A DNA stretch of 64,000 nt, from IMG/VR virus record IMGVR_UViG_3300050821_008607, positions 34,184 through 98,183 of that record; one strand, written 5' to 3'. The notes below the pieces were generated by a model. It was given only the letters and a program-made list of their open reading frames with translations, ran no database searches and had not been told where the DNA came from. The position numbers and the translations under genes are program-made. Positions 17,037 to 24,209 of this stretch are shown piece by piece. Every line of letters begins with the position of its first letter. Position 1 is the stretch's first letter. This DNA is from a virus.

Positions 17037-17608
17037 TGTTCGCCCGCCTCTGCTGTTCTTGTTCCTGGCTGGTGATCAGCTGCAGGTAGACGAGGTAGTC
17101 CTCAAGCTCACGGGCAGGCAGCGCTTCGATGTCAGCCTTCGTCATCCCCAGGCGCTGCCAGAACTGCTGCCTCGTCCAGAACGTCGACAGACTCGGCGGC
17201 CCCGGTGCCCCCATCCGGATCGCCGCCGACGCCTCCAGCAGGAAACTGACGCGACTCCGCCTTGGTCCTCGCACCGTTCGACTCGTCGATGAGCTCCCAC
17301 AGCTGGTCGAAGACCACGCCGGGCAGGCGCTTGACGGACTGCAGGTTCAGCGGCCAGATCGGGCCGTCGTCCTCGTCGGCGAGGTTCCAGTCGGCGATGC
17401 TGGCCAGGAGCAGCGTCTGCCGGTACTTGACTGTGTCGGGCTTGACCTCGCGGCCTTTCTCGTTGATGACGACGTTCGCCAGCGCGCGCTCGCCGGCTTC
17501 CTGCTGTCCGTGGGAGAGGTGCTGGCGGATGTCGATCCAGTACTTGCCTTCGGGGTCGCCGACCTCGACGCGGGTGATGCCGGAGTAGGCGGAGAGGAAT
17601 CCGGGCAT
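17023..17608 (-). CDS. Tail assembly chaperone, long frameshift product (gpGT-like)
   Basis: Two overlapping minus-strand frames precede the tape measure. The first (17132-17608) encodes the short form. The second reaches 17023 and carries LGMTKADIEALPARELEDYL and LQLITSQEQEQ, the usual T-part of actinophage chaperones. It has no good start of its own. Moving from the first to the second frame needs +1 or -2. GGGG at 17146-17149 (GGG in frame, repairing with GGG at +1, then ATG) allows a +1 slip, and GGGGGC at 17207-17212 allows a -2 slip. The product would be about 195 aa. Confidence 0.65.
17132..17608 (-). CDS. Tail assembly chaperone, short form (gpG-like)
   Basis: A 158-aa protein beginning MPGFLSAYSGITRVEVGDPE, with DIRQHLSHGQQEAGERALAN and WELIDESNGARTKAE. 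Size, acidic C-terminus and position between major tail protein and tape measure fit the short chaperone that coats the tape measure during tail assembly. The Gly/Asp-rich end is where the frameshift to the long form would occur. Confidence 0.8.
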   Translation of the reverse strand: MPGFLSAYSGITRVEVGDPEGKYWIDIRQHLSHGQQEAGERALANVVINEKGREVKPDTVKYRQTLLLASIADWNLADEDDGPIWPLNLQSVKRLPGVVFDQLWELIDESNGARTKAESRQFPAGGVGGDPDGGTGAAESVDVLDEAAVLAAPGDDEG

Positions 17609-17640
17609 GGGGTCCTGCTTTCGTGCTGAGGGTGGGCATG

Positions 17641-17670
17641 AAAAAGCCCCGGGCCGTCTGGCTCCAGGGC
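17641..17670 (-). terminator. Terminator after major tail protein gene
   Basis: On the minus strand GCCCTGG pairs with CCGGGGC (one G-T pair) across an 11-nt loop, followed by five T. It would reduce read-through from the highly expressed tail tube gene into the chaperone genes. Confidence 0.65.
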
Positions 17671-17687
17671 GTGCGGTCGGCGGTGTG

Positions 17688-18911
17688 TCAGTACGGGAGG
17701 TACGCCGAGTTGGAGACCGTGGCCTGCACGGTGTACTGGCTGGCGCCGGTCAGCGGGCGCGAGGCCTCGTAGGTCAGGGCAGACATGACCACGTCCTCGG
17801 CCTTCACCGTCGACCCGTACTTGGCGACGGCGATCTGCGGCATTGTGATCACGATCGTGCCCGCGCTGGCCGGGTGCGCCAGGGTGAACGTCATTGCGCC
17901 CAGGGTCTGGTTGTGGGCGCGGTTGAAGTCGCCGTACGTGGCGTCGTCGAGCGAGGACCAGACGACGTCGACGGCGCCGGAGACGTGCAGGTTCACCGGG
18001 GTCAGGAAGCTCGGCCCGTGGTTCCCGCTGTAGGTGTAGGTCTCCTTGACGCCGTTCTCGATCACGATCCCGACGTTGCTCACGTCGGCCCGGGCGCCGC
18101 TGTAGAAGTTGATCGTGGCCTCGGAGAACACGAACGGCATCTCGTTGGCGACCGACACCGCGCTGGGGTTGTCGAGGATCGCGACGGACTGGCCCATCAG
18201 GTCCGCGGTCATCTCCACTGCGGTGTTCCCGACCGGGGCCTTGAGGTCGAACTTGTTGACGCGGCATCCGGCGAACTGCAGCGACTGGTAACCGCCCATG
18301 TTCTTCTCTACCGTCAGCGACGGCAGGAGGTTCTGCTGCTGGATGGTGTGCAGGAACGGCGCGGTCACGATCTTCACGGCGGCGCCGGTGAGGTGGTTGT
18401 ACGTCAGCGCGACGTCCACGGTGAGGGTGTTCGTCGCCACGTTGGTGACCTTGCGGACCTCCGCGGTGGTCGTGGGCCCGGTGCCGTTGACGTCGATCTG
18501 CACGATCGAGCCGATGGCGTAGCCGGCCGCGGACGTCACTACGACGGTCGTGGTGCCCGCAGTCAGGCCGCCGTTGAGGGTGGTCGGCGACGTCGACCCG
18601 GTGCCGGTGATCCCGGCCCCGGCGATGTTGTCCGCGCCGATGCTCGCCACCAGCAGCGCCATGGCATTGGACGGGAAGATCGGACCCGTGAGCGATCCGG
18701 CGTACTTGGCCTCGCCCTGCAGGTTGTAGACCTGCTTGTCGCGCAGGTTCTGCATCAGAACCGGCGAGAACCAGCCCGGGTCTTCCTCGGCGGTGTTGTC
18801 CGTCATCGGGAGGTAGGTGGTGGGCGTCAGGGGCACACCGAAGGTGGCCTCCTTTGCCAGTCCGGTCGCGGACAGGGAACCGGGGCGCTCGATGATGTTC
18901 GGGTACGGCAT
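17688..18911 (-). CDS. Major tail (tube) protein
   Basis: A 407-aa protein between connector and chaperone genes. The N-terminus (ATGLAKEATFGVPLTPTTYL) and RDKQVYNLQGEAKYAGSLTG match the tube-protein family of actinophage siphoviruses. Residues about 105-160 (GLTAGTTTVVVTSAAGYAIG) look like an inserted beta domain typical of decorated tubes. It is followed by its own terminator, as expected for an abundant protein. Confidence 0.85.
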   Translation of the reverse strand: MPYPNIIERPGSLSATGLAKEATFGVPLTPTTYLPMTDNTAEEDPGWFSPVLMQNLRDKQVYNLQGEAKYAGSLTGPIFPSNAMALLVASIGADNIAGAGITGTGSTSPTTLNGGLTAGTTTVVVTSAAGYAIGSIVQIDVNGTGPTTTAEVRKVTNVATNTLTVDVALTYNHLTGAAVKIVTAPFLHTIQQQNLLPSLTVEKNMGGYQSLQFAGCRVNKFDLKAPVGNTAVEMTADLMGQSVAILDNPSAVSVANEMPFVFSEATINFYSGARADVSNVGIVIENGVKETYTYSGNHGPSFLTPVNLHVSGAVDVVWSSLDDATYGDFNRAHNQTLGAMTFTLAHPASAGTIVITMPQIAVAKYGSTVKAEDVVMSALTYEASRPLTGASQYTVQATVSNSAYLPY

Positions 18912-18923
18912 GGCCGGGACCTC

Positions 18924-19187
18924 CTACTGGGCTGCGGTCGGGTCCGGCACCGGGCCGGCAGGAGTGGCGCTGTCGCCAGCGGGGTCAGGCGCCGCGGCCT
19001 GTACGGCATCGGTCCTGGCGGCGCGCTTGGCTTTCGCCGGGCGCTCGGGTGCGGCGGCCTCGATGTCGGCGCGGCGCGTGAACGCCTCGGCGCCCTCGTC
19101 GGGGACCTCGAACTCGTCGCCGGGGGCGACCTCAAGGCCGATGGACGTGAAAAGGACCGGCCCGGGGCCGGTGTAGCGGAGCAGCAC
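18924..19187 (-). CDS. Small head-tail region protein
   Basis: An 87-aa protein (GTG start) with an ordered N-terminal half (VLFTSIGLEVAPGDEFEVPD, then AEAFTRRADIE) and a disordered Ala/Pro/Lys-rich tail. Small proteins of this shape often lie beside neck genes. It may be a neck or tube accessory component; function unknown. Confidence 0.55.
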   Translation of the reverse strand: MLLRYTGPGPVLFTSIGLEVAPGDEFEVPDEGAEAFTRRADIEAAAPERPAKAKRAARTDAVQAAAPDPAGDSATPAGPVPDPTAAQ

Positions 19188-19190
19188 GGA

Positions 19191-19640
19191 TTAGCCCCTC
19201 AGGCTGGCGGAGACGATCTGGGAGAACCGCTGCTGGATCAGCGGCAGCAGCGGCTTGATGGCCCTGGTCGGGAACGGGTTCGCGCGCGTACCGGGGTGTT
19301 GGACCAGGCGGGCGAAACGCGTCTGGCCGCCGTGCTGGAACCGCAGCGCGCGGGCCGTGCGCGGCCGGATGATGTGCGCCGCGGTGCCCTCAAGGACGTA
19401 CCGCGTGTACGGGGTGTCGGCGGTGAACACCAGCTGCGCACTGCCCGTGCCGATGTGGCGCTCGAAGCGGACCGAGTCCCGCAACCGTCCGCCCTTGACC
19501 GGTGCCACCGGGGCTTCGCGCCTCAGCGCGTCGTGGACGGCGGGACCCACTACGGCCGCCCAGCGGGACGCCTCGGCGGGGAAGTTGAAGCGCCGCAGCG
19601 GCGAGCGGTCCGCGCCGGAGACGGTCACACGGATGCTCAC
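19191..19640 (-). CDS. Tail completion protein, HK97 gp10-like
   Basis: The GTG at 19640 overlaps the upstream stop (GTGA), giving 149 aa. The layout matches the gp10 family: LRREAPVAPVKGGRLRDSVR, then TADTPYTRYVLEGTAAHIIRP, then a C-terminal helix. Members sit at the head-tail joint. Neighbours are another tail-completion protein and the major tail protein. Confidence 0.7.
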   Translation of the reverse strand: MSIRVTVSGADRSPLRRFNFPAEASRWAAVVGPAVHDALRREAPVAPVKGGRLRDSVRFERHIGTGSAQLVFTADTPYTRYVLEGTAAHIIRPRTARALRFQHGGQTRFARLVQHPGTRANPFPTRAIKPLLPLIQQRFSQIVSASLRG

Positions 19641-20140
19641 CCTTGGACCTTTTCCTGTACGTCCAGGCCCAGGCGGCAGGTGTAATACAGCAGCCGCAGA
19701 TCCGACGGGCTGCGCTCCGGCGGGTACTCCAATTCGAAGTTCTCGCCCAGCGACAGAATCTGTGTCGCACCCGGCGGCGCGTTGGCCGCGTCGACCGGCT
19801 GGCCCTGACCGTCGATCATCAGCGGGATCGTTGTCGCCCACGTCGCCGCCATCACCGCATCGACCAGCGCCGGGAACTGCTCGTCGATGCCGGCACTGTC
19901 GGGCGTCGTCAGATACGACAGGTACACGTCGATGGTCCAGTTGAGGTTCTTGAACCCCTGCCGGCGCGGCGCCGTCTGCCGGTCCCCTCGCAGCCGGCCA
20001 CCCCACACGTAGGCGCGGGGCCCGTTCAGGTCCTCGATCATCGGTGGGGTGATGAACGCCGTGAGCGGCGCGGTCGAACCCGGGATCGCGAGGCCCTGGA
20101 TGATGCCCAGGGTGAGCTTCTGGACACTGTTGAGCGGCAT
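19637..20140 (-). CDS. Tail terminator / completion protein
   Basis: A 167-aa protein following the connector genes. LGIIQGLAIPGSTAPLTAFI, NLNWTIDVYLSYLTTPDS and LLYYTCRLGLDVQEK fit a minor neck or tail-terminator fold, but the family is not certain. It overlaps the gp10-like gene by 4 nt. Confidence 0.6.
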   Translation of the reverse strand: MPLNSVQKLTLGIIQGLAIPGSTAPLTAFITPPMIEDLNGPRAYVWGGRLRGDRQTAPRRQGFKNLNWTIDVYLSYLTTPDSAGIDEQFPALVDAVMAATWATTIPLMIDGQGQPVDAANAPPGATQILSLGENFELEYPPERSPSDLRLLYYTCRLGLDVQEKVQG

Positions 20141-20187
20141 GGGCCCCTCCTCTCTGCAAGATCGAGGAAGGGCGCGGACGGTCGGGG

Positions 20188-20331
20188 CTACCAGGCCTTG
20201 GGGGCGTTGACGGTGCGGACCTTCGTGCCGCCGCGACGTCCGACGCGATGGTTCGCGACTGCTGCCCGCTTCTTTGCCGCGGCAACGCGCTTTGCTGTCC
20301 CGGCGGTGGTGGTTCTGCGTTTCGTGGTCAT
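20188..20331 (-). CDS. Very basic 47-aa protein in the head-tail cluster
   Basis: The ATG at 20331 sits at a TGATG overlap with the connector gene and is preceded by GAGGAGG, so translation is well supported despite the size. The peptide is about one third Lys and Arg (TKRRTTTAGTAKRVAAAKKR) with a conserved-looking end (VRTVNAPKAW). A short cationic protein here could bind DNA in the capsid or be a structural plug; no family recognised. Confidence 0.65.
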   Translation of the reverse strand: MTTKRRTTTAGTAKRVAAAKKRAAVANHRVGRRGGTKVRTVNAPKAW

Positions 20332-21278
20332 CACTGCCTCCTCATGAACGGCTCCAGCAGCCACTCGTAGGACGTCTGCACATCGGCGACACCGTGGCCG
20401 CCCTCAGTGAGCGACCCGGCGATGTTCTGCACCGAGATGCTCGTGAACCCCGCCTCCAGCGCCTGCGACGCTGCGGCCAGCGCGGAGGCCCAAATGACGT
20501 TCGCGGGCAGCGCCGATACGCACACCCCGACTGCATGGGGGTTCGCCAGCGCCGACGACAGGGTGATCGTTCCGGGTCCGGCCTGCGCCGTGCCGACGCC
20601 GTTCGGGAGATTCATCGGGGTTGTCGCCGACACTGACAGCACGCTGACGGTCTCCGTCTGAGCGCCGTCGTAGGCGAACCCGGAGGCGCCCGCCCAGCCC
20701 GTCACGTCGTCGACGTGCAGGACCGTGTCACCGGAGTTCGCCGCAGCCGTCAGGGACGTGTGGGGCCAGCCGTTGGTGTAGGAGACGAGGATTCGGGTGG
20801 AGTTCCGGCCGCAGGACAGCGGCGGAATGTAGCCCGGCGCCACAATGATCGACGCCCCGCCGTCCGGGCCCGTCGCCGACGCCGCGTCCGTGTACAGGTT
20901 GATCAGGGGATGCTCAGGCTCGTACATGCCGGACGGGACGGGCGTCCATGTCCGGGGGAACGAGCGGTTCGGGCTGGTTTGGATCGCCAGGACCTGAGTC
21001 ACCGGCCAGCGGGACATCACCAGGAGCCCGTTGAAGGTTCCCGGCTGAACGCCCACGCGCCGGGAGCCGGGCCCGGTCAGCTCCTGATTGTCGACGGTCG
21101 CCCGCAACACCTGGTTGCAGTACGTGTCGACGATGCTCGTGGCCCGCCAGCAGATGTTCGTCAGCTCCGCCAACTGGGCAGCGCCGTCCGCACCCGGTTT
21201 CGGAATGATCTGCCAGGACACGCCCGTAGGCGAATTGGAGACCATGCCGGGAGTGATGTACGGAGTGCCTACAGCCAC
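20331..21278 (-). CDS. Head-tail connector protein
   Basis: A 315-aa protein with TNICWRATSIVDTYCNQVLR near residue 45, a typical connector helix (HK97 gp6-like), a beta-rich middle, and a C-terminal helix (ASALAAASQALEAGFTSISV) ending SYEWLLEPFMRRQ. Position between capsid and tail-completion genes fits the adaptor ring below the portal. Confidence 0.7.
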   Translation of the reverse strand: MAVGTPYITPGMVSNSPTGVSWQIIPKPGADGAAQLAELTNICWRATSIVDTYCNQVLRATVDNQELTGPGSRRVGVQPGTFNGLLVMSRWPVTQVLAIQTSPNRSFPRTWTPVPSGMYEPEHPLINLYTDAASATGPDGGASIIVAPGYIPPLSCGRNSTRILVSYTNGWPHTSLTAAANSGDTVLHVDDVTGWAGASGFAYDGAQTETVSVLSVSATTPMNLPNGVGTAQAGPGTITLSSALANPHAVGVCVSALPANVIWASALAAASQALEAGFTSISVQNIAGSLTEGGHGVADVQTSYEWLLEPFMRRQ

Positions 21279-21335
21279 AGCCGCTCACCCCCAACCGTGT
21301 TCGAGACAACTGGTGACAGGCCGGAGCGGCATGGA

Positions 21336-22016
21336 TCAGGCGACGCGCTCGGTCCAGCCGCCGAGCAGCTGGATCGAGTTCCCGGATGCGCCTGGGGTGA
21401 TGTCCAGCACCCATGCCTTTGTCGAGGTCAGCGACACCGTCACCGCCGATGTTGCCGCCGCCATGTACAGCGACGCCGCACCAGCCGCGGCCGAGTTGAT
21501 CGAGATCTCCGTCAGGCACTCGACGGTCGTCGGCGTCAGAAAGTTGATCAAGGTCTCGTGCTTCCACTGGGCCGCCGTCAGCGAGGTGCCCAGCACGATG
21601 CTGGCCGTCGCCAGCAGTGACGTGCCCGCAACGCCGCCCAGCCGCGACGTGAACACGGTGTTGCCCGGCGAGCCGGTCGAGGAGAACACACCCCAGCCGA
21701 CCATCTTGTACACCGCGCCCGCGATCGCGTCGTTCGCCGGAAGCGACATCGACTGCAGCACTGTCTCAGCGGTGGTGCCGGTGATCGCCGCGCCCGCGGC
21801 GGTCTGCCCGCCCTGCGAGCCGACGATCGTGTTCACGAGGCCCTGCGGGTTGATGTAGGTCATTACGCCGCCGGTCGCGTACAGCTCGGCGCCACCGACG
21901 GGAGTCGCGGGCTGGGCGGCCTGGTTGGACAGGGTCAGCGGGCCCTGCATGGTGAAGCCGCCGGATTCGGCTGCGGCGGGGCCATTGGAACCGCCGGTGA
22001 CGATCGCACTGGGCAT
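21336..22016 (-). CDS. Probable head decoration or minor structural protein
   Basis: A 226-aa Ala/Ser/Thr/Gly-rich protein between capsid and connector genes. The first 60 residues resemble a flexible linker with repeated small residues. The rest looks beta-rich (VYKMVGWGVFSSTGSPGNTV, WKHETLINFLTPTTVECL), like viral jelly-roll decoration domains. No firm family match. Confidence 0.5.
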   Translation of the reverse strand: MPSAIVTGGSNGPAAAESGGFTMQGPLTLSNQAAQPATPVGGAELYATGGVMTYINPQGLVNTIVGSQGGQTAAGAAITGTTAETVLQSMSLPANDAIAGAVYKMVGWGVFSSTGSPGNTVFTSRLGGVAGTSLLATASIVLGTSLTAAQWKHETLINFLTPTTVECLTEISINSAAAGAASLYMAAATSAVTVSLTSTKAWVLDITPGASGNSIQLLGGWTERVA

Positions 22017-22079
22017 GGGATACCTCCAAGAGACTGGTGCGGCGTACCGCGCGGGTCAGAACGGTGAGACAGCCGACTG

Positions 22080-22502
22080 CTACTCGGCCTTGGCGGTGCG
22101 CCGGCTCGCCGCGGTCTTACGCGGAGTACGAGCCGTCTTCTCGGCGGGCGGCTCGTCTGCGGCAGCCTCCGCGCCGTCGTCGGCGGGGGTGGTCGCGTCC
22201 TCGGCGGGAGCTTCCTGCTTGGCGACGCTCGCAACCCCGGCCGACTGGGCGGCGCGCATGAGCTGCTCGACCACGCCCAGCAGCGTCGCCGGATCCTTGC
22301 GGCGCTCCATCTCCTCGCCGATGAGGCGGTGCTGGCGCTCGATGTCGGTCTCCCAGCCCGGTCGGCCGCCGGGGTGGAAGTGGTGCATCTGGTCGGACAG
22401 GTCGTCCGGGAAGTCGAAGCCGCCCTGTTCGTCGGCCTCGTAGACGATGCCGGTGGCTGGGTCGGTGAGCGCGATCGCGCCCGTGCGCGTGTACAGGCGC
22501 AT
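22080..22502 (-). CDS. Acidic head-region protein with disordered tail
   Basis: The ATG at 22502 gives 140 aa. The first 60 residues form an ordered domain (RLYTRTGAIALTDPATGIVY, GGFDFPDDLSDQMHHFH). A helix follows (WETDIERQHRLIGEEMERRK), then an Ala/Glu/Pro/Lys tail. Such proteins often follow the major capsid gene. Role unknown. Confidence 0.55.
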   Translation of the reverse strand: MRLYTRTGAIALTDPATGIVYEADEQGGFDFPDDLSDQMHHFHPGGRPGWETDIERQHRLIGEEMERRKDPATLLGVVEQLMRAAQSAGVASVAKQEAPAEDATTPADDGAEAAADEPPAEKTARTPRKTAASRRTAKAE

Positions 22503-22546
22503 GCGTGGCTCCTTGGAAAGGGTGAGGGTGGGTGGTGCCGAGTGCG

Positions 22547-22578
22547 GCCCCCGCAGGGGGCGGGCTCCTCGCGGGGGC
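22547..22578 (-). terminator. Terminator-like hairpin after capsid gene
   Basis: GCCCCCGC (22547-22554) and GCGGGGGC (22571-22578) form an 8-bp stem with a GC-rich loop. No T run follows, so it may attenuate transcription rather than end it. Confidence 0.45.
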
Positions 22579-22631
22579 TGCAACGGGGGCGCGATTGATC
22601 ACGGGCCCCAGGGGTGAATCCGCAGGTCAGA

Positions 22632-24131
22632 TCAGGCGCAGTTCGCCAAAACTGCCATGGCAACGGGGGCCCTGTTGACCAGTGCGGAGACGGTCCGGAT
22701 CTCGAATTCTTTCCTCGGGCCACCACCAGCGGTGTTCGCGACGCGGCTGATGCCGTAGTCGAACTGGGCGGTGTCGCGCAGGGTGCGGCACTCCAGCACG
22801 CTGGAGATGTTGGCCTGCGGGAACGGAACCCTGTCGGTCCTCGCGACGATCGTGCCCGGGGGCAGGGAGACATGGACCTCGATCGGAACGGTCACGCCCC
22901 CCGCCGGGGCGTTGACGATCTCGCCGACCCGGCCACCGGCCGTGGTCGAGATACGGCCCGAGGCGTCGGTGGTGAGGTACGTGGTCGCGGAGTTCGACCC
23001 GAGGACGAGGTTCGCGATCTCCTGCGCCTGCTGGGCGTTCATCATCAGCGCGGTGGGGCTGCACTTGACGGCGTTCCACAGGGGCAGGAACACGTCGTTC
23101 TCGATCTCGTTGACGGTGCCGCCGGTCAGGGTCAGCGCGGCTCCGTCGAGGGAGTTGAAGATCGACGGGTTGGCTGTGCCGGTGCCGGGGGTGCCCCACT
23201 GGCCGGAGCCGTTGTAGTCGCCCGCCAGGGAGGCGAGGAACCCGTCGTAGTCGTTGGCGTTGGCCGACCCGTTGTCCGCCGCGGTGTTGATGGTCGGGAC
23301 CGTGCTGGCGGTGCCCTTCCACGACGTGGACAGGTCCGGAACGCCGTTGCCCGTCGGCAGCGCCTGGTTCGAGGAAATGGTCTTGGTGACCGTCACCGTG
23401 TTGGTGGTGGTGGTCGTGTAGTAGTACCAGGTCGACCCGTTCGCCGAGTAGAACCAGTCGTACGCCACGGCCCCGCGCACGGCGGCGACGGTCGCGGTGA
23501 CGGAGTTCGTGGACCCGGAGCCGAACGTGGACACCAGGCTGCTGGTGCCCTGGGAGTTCCCCGAGCCGTAGTAGTAGCCGGAGCCGGTGCGGGCGGCGAC
23601 GCCGACGTACAGGCTGACCGCACCGATGGTTCCGCCGGTGGCGTGCTGGGTGACGACCGGGGCGGCCGGGGCGGCGAGCGCGAAGCTCTGGGCGCCCATC
23701 AGCTTGCGGTCCTCGCCGATCAGCAGCTGGTTGAGGGTCTGGAACGTGGAGATGGCGTACGGGTCGCCGTAGCCCTTGGCGAGGTCGTAGGCGTCCTGGG
23801 TGACCAGGCCGGCGTAGCCGATGGGCTTGTAGCGGGCCTGGAAGTCCTGCTCCAGGAACTGGACCTCGTTGGCGGCGTAGTCGAAGCCCATGGAGGGATC
23901 CGGCTGCGAGTTGGTGAGGTTCATGATCGCGCGCCACACGGCGTACGGGTTGCCGTCCGGGCTCATCTTGCGGGCGACGATGTCGCGGAACGGGGTGACG
24001 ACGGGGATCAGCGAGACGAGCTCGGAGAGGTCGTAGCTGTAGATCCCGGTGGATTCCAGGATCCCGCTGGTCTGGGCCTTCATGATGGCGCCGAGGGTCT
24101 CCTCGGTCATGTCTGCGAGCGGTGCGCTCAA
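22632..24131 (-). CDS. Major capsid protein, HK97 fold, with inserted domain
   Basis: I place the start at the TTG at 24131 (AGGAGG 6 nt upstream), giving 499 aa; an ATG at 24149 would run into the terminator hairpin. The N-arm (LIPVVTPFRDIVARKMSPDG) and E-loop region precede a long insertion about residues 165-280 rich in Ser/Thr/Tyr/Gly (TGSGYYYGSGNSQGTSS, YDWFYSANGSTWYYY), which looks Ig-like. The P-domain returns with KCSPTALMMNAQQAQEIANL. It ends VAMAVLANCA. Scaffold and protease genes lie upstream. Confidence 0.85.
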   Translation of the reverse strand: MSAPLADMTEETLGAIMKAQTSGILESTGIYSYDLSELVSLIPVVTPFRDIVARKMSPDGNPYAVWRAIMNLTNSQPDPSMGFDYAANEVQFLEQDFQARYKPIGYAGLVTQDAYDLAKGYGDPYAISTFQTLNQLLIGEDRKLMGAQSFALAAPAAPVVTQHATGGTIGAVSLYVGVAARTGSGYYYGSGNSQGTSSLVSTFGSGSTNSVTATVAAVRGAVAYDWFYSANGSTWYYYTTTTTNTVTVTKTISSNQALPTGNGVPDLSTSWKGTASTVPTINTAADNGSANANDYDGFLASLAGDYNGSGQWGTPGTGTANPSIFNSLDGAALTLTGGTVNEIENDVFLPLWNAVKCSPTALMMNAQQAQEIANLVLGSNSATTYLTTDASGRISTTAGGRVGEIVNAPAGGVTVPIEVHVSLPPGTIVARTDRVPFPQANISSVLECRTLRDTAQFDYGISRVANTAGGGPRKEFEIRTVSALVNRAPVAMAVLANCA

Positions 24132-24151
24132 GGGATGCCTCCTGGGCATGC

Positions 24152-24185
24152 GAAAGCCCCCGGGCGCGGTGCGCTCTCGGGGGCT
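24152..24185 (-). terminator. Terminator between scaffold and capsid genes
   Basis: Minus-strand GCCCCCG pairs with CGGGGGC and is followed by TTTC. It lies directly upstream of the capsid Shine-Dalgarno and overlaps the alternative ATG at 24149. Confidence 0.55.
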
Positions 24186-24209
24186 GGGGTGGGGATGCTG
24201 GTGGGGCGC

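Noticed and set aside
17023-17274. Second chaperone frame as an independent 83-codon gene
   Set aside because: Its GTG lies deep inside the first frame without a ribosome site and its residues match the C-terminal part of frameshifted chaperones.
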